Position numbers and translations under genes: made by a program
In this document: piece by piece, positions 19,303 through 25,296 of the stretch
How the letters are laid out: each line of letters opens with the position of its first letter
Numbering within the stretch: the stretch's first letter is position 1
Source of the DNA: Proteobacteria bacterium UBA2383
GTDB lineage: Bacteria; Pseudomonadota; Gammaproteobacteria; Competibacterales; Competibacteraceae
Direction of reading: 5' to 3'
Length of the DNA: 31,488 nt
NCBI GenBank assembly: GCA_002343485.1
Contig: DDST01000176.1
Location: forward strand, 1 to 31,488
Notes under the pieces: generated by a model
Database searches by the model: none
The model's input: only the letters and a program-made list of their open reading frames with translations
What the model was told of the DNA's origin: nothing

Positions 19303-20943
19303 TTACGCCTCGGCCGCCGGTTCCGGGATCATCTCAATGGCGTGGCAGGGGCATTGCTCAAAGCACACTGCACAACCAGTGCATAGATCATAGTTATAGC
19401 GGTAACGCTTACCGGGTCCCAGCTTGATCACCGCATCCTCAGGGCACGCACCGAAGCAGCCATCACATTCGTAGCAGTTACCGCAGGACAGGCAACGCTT
19501 GGCCTCATAGACAGCCTCCTTGGGACCCAGGCCGGCAACTACCTCCTCGAAACTACTCTGGCGGACCTTCATGTCCAGATGGCCCTGCGGGCGCTGGGCC
19601 GCATCGGTGTAATACCAGACATGCAGTTTGTCAAAAGTCGCTAGATCATGCTTAGGCAGTTTCACGTAGGATTCGCCGCGCAGCCAGGCGTCAATGTTGC
19701 GGGCGGCTTTCTTGCCATGGCCCACACCAATGGTCACCGTGCGGTCGGAGGGCACCATATCGCCGCCAGCGAACAATCCTGGACTGCCAGTCATCATCTG
19801 GTCATCGACGATGACCACACCGTCGGCCTTGAACTGGACACCCGGCACCTTTTGCATGAAGCTGGTGTCCACGTCCTGTCCTAGCGCCATGATCAATGCG
19901 TCAGCTTCCAAAGTCTCGAACCGGCCCGTGGGACGCGGCCGTCCTTTTTCGTCCACTTCCATCACTTCGACGGTAAATTGGTTTTCCTCAATATTCTTGA
20001 TCGTGCGCAACCAATGGATCTTGACGCCTTCTTCTAGCGCCTCGTCGGCTTCAAATTCATGAGCCGGCATATTGGCGCGGTCGCGGCGGTAGATAATCAA
20101 CGGCTCGTAGCCCAGCCGTTTAGCGACGCGGGCGGCATCCATTGCCGTGTTACCGCCACCGTAAATAGCAACCCGCCGGCCCAGCTGGGGGGCATTGCCG
20201 GTTTCCACTTCCTTGAGAAAGCTGATGGCGTCGAGCATCTTACCAGCATCGCGGGATGGGATATCGGTGCGCTTGCTGATATGGGCGCCAACCGCGACGA
20301 AGATCGCGTCGAAATCGCCTTCCCGTTTCTCCGCCAACAGATCATCAACCCGATGGTTGAGAACGATCTTCACCCCCATGTTCTCGATGCGCTTGGCCTC
20401 GGCATCCAGCACATCACGCGGCAACCGGTAGGCAGGAATACCGAAATGCATCATGCCACCGGCCATCGGCCCGGCTTCATGGATTTCCACTTCATGGCCC
20501 ATCCGCGCCAGGTGATAGGCGGCGGACAAACCGCTGGGGCCTGCGCCGACCACAAGCACCCGCTTGCCCGTAGGTGGCGCGGTGATCTCAAACTGCCAAT
20601 TCTCCTGCAAAGCCAAATCGCCGAGAAAACGCTCGACCGCGTGGATGCTGACTGAGGAATCCAGCTTGCCCCGGTTACAAGCGCTTTCGCAGGGGTGGTA
20701 ACACACCCGGCCATGAATCGCCGGCATCGGGTTGTTTTCTGTCAGGCTCTGCCAAGCTTCCTTGAAGCGGCCAGCCTGAGCGTGCGTCAGCCAGGCCTGG
20801 ATGTTCTCGCCCGCCGGACAGGCGTTATTACAGGTCGGCAGCAGATCTGCGTAGATTGGCCGCTGGATACGTTGCGGGCCAACATTGCGCTTCTCATGCG
20901 TTAGGTCCAACGGGCGTGTCATGTTGATAGGCTGGTCAGTCAT
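19303..20943 (-). CDS. GltD-like NAD(P)/FAD oxidoreductase with added ferredoxin domains
   Basis: It probably moves electrons between NAD(P)H and ferredoxin. The start at ATG 20943 (MTDQPINMTR) is chosen over 21030 because family similarity starts soon after it; a GAAGAG lies upstream. In the 546-residue protein the N-terminal iron-sulfur region has C38, C42, C81, C85 and C89 (CNNACPAGENIQAWL, CYHPCESACNRG), as in the glutamate-synthase small subunit. An FAD site follows, VLVVGAGPSGLSAAYHLA (about 129-146), then an NAD(P) site VAIYGGGNTAMDAARVA (about 285), then GLFAGGDM. The C-terminus carries two ferredoxin-like clusters, CLSCGNCYECDGCFGACP and CTGCAVCFEQCPCHA, absent from plain GltD. No glutamate synthase large subunit is adjacent; instead nifJ follows 113 bases later. 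A TATACT at 21064-21059 on the minus strand could be its -10. Confidence 0.88.
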   Translation of the reverse strand: MTDQPINMTRPLDLTHEKRNVGPQRIQRPIYADLLPTCNNACPAGENIQAWLTHAQAGRFKEAWQSLTENNPMPAIHGRVCYHPCESACNRGKLDSSVSIHAVERFLGDLALQENWQFEITAPPTGKRVLVVGAGPSGLSAAYHLARMGHEVEIHEAGPMAGGMMHFGIPAYRLPRDVLDAEAKRIENMGVKIVLNHRVDDLLAEKREGDFDAIFVAVGAHISKRTDIPSRDAGKMLDAISFLKEVETGNAPQLGRRVAIYGGGNTAMDAARVAKRLGYEPLIIYRRDRANMPAHEFEADEALEEGVKIHWLRTIKNIEENQFTVEVMEVDEKGRPRPTGRFETLEADALIMALGQDVDTSFMQKVPGVQFKADGVVIVDDQMMTGSPGLFAGGDMVPSDRTVTIGVGHGKKAARNIDAWLRGESYVKLPKHDLATFDKLHVWYYTDAAQRPQGHLDMKVRQSSFEEVVAGLGPKEAVYEAKRCLSCGNCYECDGCFGACPEDAVIKLGPGKRYRYNYDLCTGCAVCFEQCPCHAIEMIPEPAAEA

Positions 20944-21237
20944 CGTATGCGTCTCTTCGCAATCGTCTAGTGGTGAGGAATAACCGGCCATCCGGAGGAA
21001 TGGAATCGAACCTCTGGCATTCGACGCCACCGGTTGCGGTCGTTTTCAATAACTCTTAAGTATATGTAAAGTTACGACATTTTGCAGGGGCCGGTCTTTC
21101 AATGAGCCTATACCGGCAAGGTTTGATCAATCCGGCTAAACTCGTCCCCATAAACGTAGAACATTTTGACGGGAAGTGAATGACTGCCCGCAATCAATTG
21201 CCCTTACCGTTCCAACTTCGACGCAGGAATTCAGCTT

Positions 21238-22242
21238 ATGAAAGCCGTCCTTCTCCGCCAGCTCGGCGGTCCCGAACAGCTCAGTATCGAAGATATCGCT
21301 CTGCCAAAACCGGGTCCAGGCCAGGTTCGCATCCGTCTCCATGCCTCGGCGCTCAACCGCCGCGATGTTTGGATTACGCTCGGCCAGTATCCTGGCATTC
21401 GCCTGCCCTGCAGCATGGGTTCAGATGGTGCGGGAGTCGTAGATCAACTTGGCCCCGGTGCGCCCGCCAATCTATTGGGTCAGGAGGCCGTGATTTATCC
21501 AGCTTACGACTGGGGCAGCAATCCACGCTTTCCCAGTCCCGCTTTCCGGGTATTGGGGATGCCAGACCCTGGTACATTCGCTGAATATCTGTGTGTTCCA
21601 TCCAGTCATGTCTTTGCTAAGCCGGCCCACTTGAACTGGGAACAGGCAGCAGCCATCCCGCTGGCGGGTCTAACTTCCTGGCGGGCACTGATGACCCAGG
21701 CGGTAACGCAACCTGGCGAAACTGTGCTAGTCACCGGCATCGGCGGCGGCGTAGCAACCTTTGCCTTGAAATGGGCAACAGCGCTAGGCGCCCAGGTCTT
21801 TGTCACCAGCGGTGATGAGGCGAAATTGGAACAGGCTCAGCAAATGGGTGCGGCCGGCGGCGTCAACTACCGGGCAGATGACTGGGATAAACAACTCGCC
21901 AAATTGACGGGCGGCGTCGATGTGGTCATCGATGGTACGGGCGGTCCGTCTTTTAAAGGTTGTTTCTCCGTGCTGAAACCAGCCGGACGGCTGGTAGTCT
22001 ATGGCGCAACGGCAGGCAACCCACCGGGACTGGACATGGTACGGTTGTTTTTCCGGCAGGCACACATTATTGGCTCCACTATGGGATCGCCGGACGAATT
22101 TGCGCAAATGCTGCGCTTTATAAATAAACATCGCATTAAGCCAGCGATTGATCAAGTATTTCCATTGGATCAGGCAACCGCTGCCCATCAGCGGTTACTG
22201 ACTGCTGCACAACTAGGAAAAATTGTGTTGCGATCTGCTTGA
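21238..22242 (+). CDS. Zinc-free medium-chain dehydrogenase/reductase, quinone-oxidoreductase-like
   Basis: A probable NADPH-dependent reductase of the MDR superfamily, 334 residues. The N-terminal catalytic domain starts MKAVLLRQLGGPEQL. In zinc alcohol dehydrogenases the segment ALNRRD (about residues 38-43) would carry the catalytic zinc-binding Cys; here it is Asn, and the four structural-zinc cysteines are also missing. The enzyme is therefore of the zinc-independent quinone-reductase/enoyl-reductase type. The Rossmann domain has VLVTGIGGGVATFALKWA (about 163-180) and a substrate-binding tail DQVFPLDQATAAHQRLL. The start at 21238 follows GCAGGAATTCAGCTT, giving AGGA at a suitable distance. 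It is monocistronic, and its TGA stop overlaps the -35 box of the first downstream sRNA promoter. The substrate cannot be told from sequence. Confidence 0.85.
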   Translation: MKAVLLRQLGGPEQLSIEDIALPKPGPGQVRIRLHASALNRRDVWITLGQYPGIRLPCSMGSDGAGVVDQLGPGAPANLLGQEAVIYPAYDWGSNPRFPSPAFRVLGMPDPGTFAEYLCVPSSHVFAKPAHLNWEQAAAIPLAGLTSWRALMTQAVTQPGETVLVTGIGGGVATFALKWATALGAQVFVTSGDEAKLEQAQQMGAAGGVNYRADDWDKQLAKLTGGVDVVIDGTGGPSFKGCFSVLKPAGRLVVYGATAGNPPGLDMVRLFFRQAHIIGSTMGSPDEFAQMLRFINKHRIKPAIDQVFPLDQATAAHQRLLTAAQLGKIVLRSA

Positions 22243-22267
22243 CGCAGTGCAATATAACCCCTATACT
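22239..22267 (+). promoter_or_regulatory. Sigma70-type promoter of sRNA A
   Basis: TTGACG (22239-22244), a 17-base spacer, and TATACT (22262-22267). The -35 overlaps the TGA stop of the preceding gene. The 17 bases TGCTTGACGCAGTGCAA (22236-22252) are repeated exactly at the promoter of sRNA B. Confidence 0.78.
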
Positions 22268-22273
22268 GCAATG

Positions 22274-22357
22274 CAACATTCATCAAGAATGTTGTCCTCC
22301 AAATCCTCCTTTGGTGGTTCTTTAGCCGGGATTATCCTAATAGTCCTGGCTTTTTTT
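22274..22357 (+). ncRNA. Candidate small RNA A (tandem sibling, UCCUCC loop)
   Basis: About 84 nucleotides from the predicted start to the terminator, with no sensible reading frame. Hairpin 1: CAACATTC/GAATGTTG, a perfect 8-bp stem (22274-22294) with loop ATCAA. Hairpin 2 (22296-22317): CCAAA/TTTGG, extended by two C-G pairs across a U-U mismatch, with loop TCCTCC, a perfect anti-Shine-Dalgarno hexamer; a second TCCTCC sits in its 5' arm (22295-22300). A short unpaired GGTTCTTT-type linker leads to terminator stem AGCCGGGA/TCCTGGCT and seven T residues. A near copy follows 76 bases later. The architecture suggests a trans-acting RNA that pairs with ribosome-binding sites; targets are unknown. 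Confidence 0.72.
22324..22357 (+). terminator. Terminator of sRNA A
   Basis: AGCCGGGA (22324-22331) pairs with TCCTGGCT (22344-22351) over 8 bp with one G-U pair, followed by TTTTTTT. It could also terminate read-through from the quinone-reductase-like gene. Confidence 0.88.
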
Positions 22358-22397
22358 ATTGCGCCGCAAAAAATTTTTTGTGCATGCATCAATTTGC

Positions 22398-22426
22398 TTG
22401 ACGCAGTGCAACATTTCAACTAATCT
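22398..22426 (+). promoter_or_regulatory. Sigma70-type promoter of sRNA B
   Basis: TTGACG (22398-22403), a 17-base spacer, and TAATCT (22421-22426). The spacing is identical to the sRNA A promoter, with the same TGCTTGACGCAGTGCAA context around the -35; the -10 half differs. Confidence 0.75.
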
Positions 22427-22432
22427 ATGCCC

Positions 22433-22508
22433 CACATCGTTCAGATGTTCTTCTTCACACCTTCCTTTGGTGGTTTTTAGCCGGGTTCATGGAATCCCGG
22501 CTTTTTTT
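22433..22508 (+). ncRNA. Candidate small RNA B (tandem sibling of A)
   Basis: About 76 nucleotides. Hairpin 1: ACATC/GATGT (22434-22448) with loop GTTCA. Hairpin 2: CACC/GGTG (22458-22472) with loop TTCCTTT, a weaker anti-Shine-Dalgarno than in A. Terminator stem follows. The segments CCTTTGGTGGTT and TTTAGCCGGG are shared with A, while hairpin 1 has changed in sequence but kept its position and its five-base loop. This covariation-like divergence between copies supports functional RNA structure. Confidence 0.7.
22479..22508 (+). terminator. Terminator of sRNA B
   Basis: AGCCGGG (22479-22485) pairs perfectly with CCCGGCT (22496-22502), the inner TTC/GAA can extend the stem, and TTTTTTT follows. 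It lies 55 bases before the end of the convergent parC. Confidence 0.9.
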
Positions 22509-22563
22509 ATGCGCGCTATCTTTTGAAGAGACCTTGATTTCAATGCCTCATGCCAAATCTCGC

Positions 22564-24798
22564 TTATTCCCCCGCGGCTACCCGCTCCACTCGTTGAAAA
22601 CCGCGCGGCAATGGCTTGCCTCGCCGCCCCCGTTCGCCGATATAGCCTTCCAGATCAGCCGGCTTCAACTTCATATCCCGCTTGCCGGCGGTGAGAATCA
22701 AACCCCGTTCTAACGGCGTGAGTGTCAAAGCGACTAACCGCTCTTCACCAGGCAAGTCAATAATTTTATTACCTTTACCTTTTGGTAAACGCGGCAGATC
22801 CTTCACTGGAAACAGTAGCAACCGTCCCCCGCTGCCCACTGCAGCCAGCCGATCGGTCTCCAATCCTGTGATTGGCAGCGGTGACAGGATTTGTGCCCCC
22901 TCCGGTACGGTCAACACAGCTTTGCCCGCTTTATTGCGGCTCAGCAGATCGTCAAAGGCACAGATAAACCCATAACCGGCATCCGTCGCCAACAGGTAGA
23001 GATCGTCAGGATTGCTTAACAGCACCTGGAGAAAACGAGCACCCTCTGGAGGACTGAGCTTGCCAGTCAACGGTTCACCGGACCCGCGTGCCGAGGCCAG
23101 CCCTGCTACCGGCAAAGTATAGGTTCGTCCAGTCGAGTCAAAAAATACGACCGGCTGATTGCTGCGCCCTTGCGCTTGAGCCAGAAAACCATCACCAGAC
23201 TTGTAGCTGAGTGCCGAAGCGTCGATCTCTCGGCCTTTAGCGGCCCGCACCCAGCCTTTCTGCGACAATATGACCATGACGGGTTCACTTGGCGTTAGGC
23301 TGGTTTCATCCAGCGCCTGCGCTGCCCGCCGCTCGATCAGCCGGCAGCAGCGTGGATCAGCATAACGTTTGGCGTCGTCCTGAATCTCCTTGCGGATCAG
23401 CGTCTTTAATCGCTTTTCGGAACTAAGTAGTAACTGCAATTGCTCCTGTTCCTTACGCAATTGCTCTTGTTCGCCGCGCAATTTCATTTCTTCCAGCCGG
23501 GCCAGATGACGCAGCTTGGTTTCTAGAATTGCTTCGGCCTGTATATCGGAGAGCTGGAAGCGAGCAATCAGCACGGGCTTGGGCTTCTCCTCAGTACGCA
23601 GGATGCGAATCACTTCGTCCAGGTTGAGATAGGCGATCAATAACCCTTCCAGAATGTGCCGGCGCTGTTCGACCTGATTCAAGCGGAATTTCAGCCGCCG
23701 GCGCACCGTAATAACCCGGTAACACAACCATTCTTCGATGATTTGTTTGAGATTTTTAACCTGAGGCCGGCCATCCAAGCCGATCATGTTCAGATTTACC
23801 CGATAACTCTTTTCCAAATCGGTGGTAGCGAACAGGTGATCCATTAGCAAATCCACATCCACCCGGTTGGAGCGCAATGCCAGCACCAGCCGGGTCGGGT
23901 TCTCATGATCGGACTCGTCACGCAAGTCTTCGACCATCGGCAATTTTTTATCGCGCATCTGCGCAGCAATCTGCTCCATGATCCGCGCCCCGGAGACCTG
24001 ATGCGGGAGGGCGGTGATCACCACATCACCGTTTTCCCGCTCAAAACGCGCACGCAGCCGTACCCCGCCATTGCCCGTTTGGTAGAGCTTGCGGAGTTCC
24101 TCACGAGGGGTAATGATTTCTGCTCCACTCGGATAATCCGGTGCGGGAATAATTTCACACAAGGCATTCAAATCACTGTCAGGCTGGTCGAGCAGGAGGA
24201 CGCAGGCCGCAGCGATTTCGCCAAGATTGTGCGGTGGGATATCGGTGGCCATGCCGACGGCGATGCCCGTCGCGCCGTTCAACAGCAGATTGGGCAAACG
24301 GGCGGGCAGCAGCACCGGTTCATCCAGTGTGCCGTCGAAATTGGGCGTCCAGTCCACCGTGCCTTGACCTAACTCGGACAGCAGCACTTGTGCGAACGGC
24401 GACAGCCGCGCTTCGGTATAGCGCATGGCAGCAAAGGATTTGGGATCGTCCGGCGAACCCCAGTTACCTTGCCCGTCCACTAGAGGATAACGGTAGGAGA
24501 AGGGCTGAGCCATGAGCACCATTGCTTCGTAGCAAGCAGAATCGCCGTGGGGATGGTACTTGCCCAACACATCGCCGACGGTGCGAGCAGATTTTTTATG
24601 TTTGGCTCCGGCGTTCAGTCCTAATTCGGACATAGCATAAACAATGCGCCGTTGCACCGGCTTCAAGCCATCGCCGATATGCGGCAACGCTCGATCGAGA
24701 ATGACATACATGGAATAATCCAGGTATGCCTTTTCGGTGAAAATTTTGAGCGGCAAGCGCTCAGCCGCATCGGCAGAAAATAAGGCAAGCTCATTCAT
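22564..24798 (-). CDS. parC: DNA topoisomerase IV subunit A
   Basis: This is the DNA-cleaving subunit of topoisomerase IV, which with ParE decatenates replicated chromosomes. The 744-residue length matches gammaproteobacterial ParC. The N-terminal breakage-reunion domain has YSMYVILDRALPHIGDGLKP (about 29-48). The quinolone-determining region is GKYHPHGDSACYEAMVLMAQ (about 78-97), in which the Ser and Glu corresponding to Escherichia coli S80 and E84 are the susceptible forms. The active tyrosine is in AAMRYTEARL (about 119-128), and GATGIAVGMATDIPPHNL follows. The C-terminal half has blade-like repeats, shorter than in GyrA and without an exact QRRGGKG GyrA-box, supporting ParC rather than GyrA. 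No parE is adjacent. The ribosome-binding site is weak. Confidence 0.96.
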   Translation of the reverse strand: MNELALFSADAAERLPLKIFTEKAYLDYSMYVILDRALPHIGDGLKPVQRRIVYAMSELGLNAGAKHKKSARTVGDVLGKYHPHGDSACYEAMVLMAQPFSYRYPLVDGQGNWGSPDDPKSFAAMRYTEARLSPFAQVLLSELGQGTVDWTPNFDGTLDEPVLLPARLPNLLLNGATGIAVGMATDIPPHNLGEIAAACVLLLDQPDSDLNALCEIIPAPDYPSGAEIITPREELRKLYQTGNGGVRLRARFERENGDVVITALPHQVSGARIMEQIAAQMRDKKLPMVEDLRDESDHENPTRLVLALRSNRVDVDLLMDHLFATTDLEKSYRVNLNMIGLDGRPQVKNLKQIIEEWLCYRVITVRRRLKFRLNQVEQRRHILEGLLIAYLNLDEVIRILRTEEKPKPVLIARFQLSDIQAEAILETKLRHLARLEEMKLRGEQEQLRKEQEQLQLLLSSEKRLKTLIRKEIQDDAKRYADPRCCRLIERRAAQALDETSLTPSEPVMVILSQKGWVRAAKGREIDASALSYKSGDGFLAQAQGRSNQPVVFFDSTGRTYTLPVAGLASARGSGEPLTGKLSPPEGARFLQVLLSNPDDLYLLATDAGYGFICAFDDLLSRNKAGKAVLTVPEGAQILSPLPITGLETDRLAAVGSGGRLLLFPVKDLPRLPKGKGNKIIDLPGEERLVALTLTPLERGLILTAGKRDMKLKPADLEGYIGERGRRGKPLPRGFQRVERVAAGE

Positions 24799-25296
24799 TG
24801 TGAAACAGATCCGGTTACGGGCTGGGAGAACGGTTCGACGATATCAATCAATATGTTAGATAAAAAATTTCAACTCTCTCCACAAAAGAGAAAGCGTTTT
24901 ACGAAGCAATGGATTATCCGCTCTTCCTTTTGGGAGGGCGTTAGGAGTTACCGGTTTTGAAGATCGGGCGGCCAGACTTTCAAAATGCCGTTTTTACATA
25001 CCGGGGGACTTTGAGATTGCGAGCATAGCGCAGCAAGGCACCATCGGATATTGCGATAATCAGCAAAACATCTTCAGCATGAGAGTGGACGGTTCTGTAA
25101 TAGCCATCACGCCTCAGCGCAGCAAGGCGGTATCGGGTTGAGGCTCTGCATGGCAGCCGGACACCACTGGATTTTGTCCGGCCATTCCATCTGCGAACCT
25201 TCGTTCAATGAACCTACTTCACCCCTGCGGTGATATTCCGCCACAAGCCAACAGTGGCACGGTTGAAAGCAGCCGTGCTAACCATACCAGCGCAAG
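24799..25296. other. Non-coding stretch between CHASE2/EAL gene and parC
   Basis: No gene was recognised on either strand. It contains a 13-bp exact direct repeat AGCGCAGCAAGGC (25027-25039 and 25116-25128), each followed three bases later by ATCGG. It also has an 8-bp inverted repeat GCCGGACA/TGTCCGGC (25156-25163 and 25175-25182) with no T-run. The parC promoter should lie at its left end; the AT-rich part near 24845-24875 is the likely place but no clean hexamers were assigned. Confidence 0.5.

Noticed and set aside
20944..21030. Longer N-terminus of the GltD-like protein from 21030
   Set aside because: The extra 29 residues resemble no relative and are rich in small and polar residues; ATG 20943 has a ribosome-site-like GAAGAG.
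25156..25182. GCCGGACA/TGTCCGGC stem as terminator of the CHASE2 gene
   Set aside because: It is over 100 bases past the stop and has no T-run on the minus strand.
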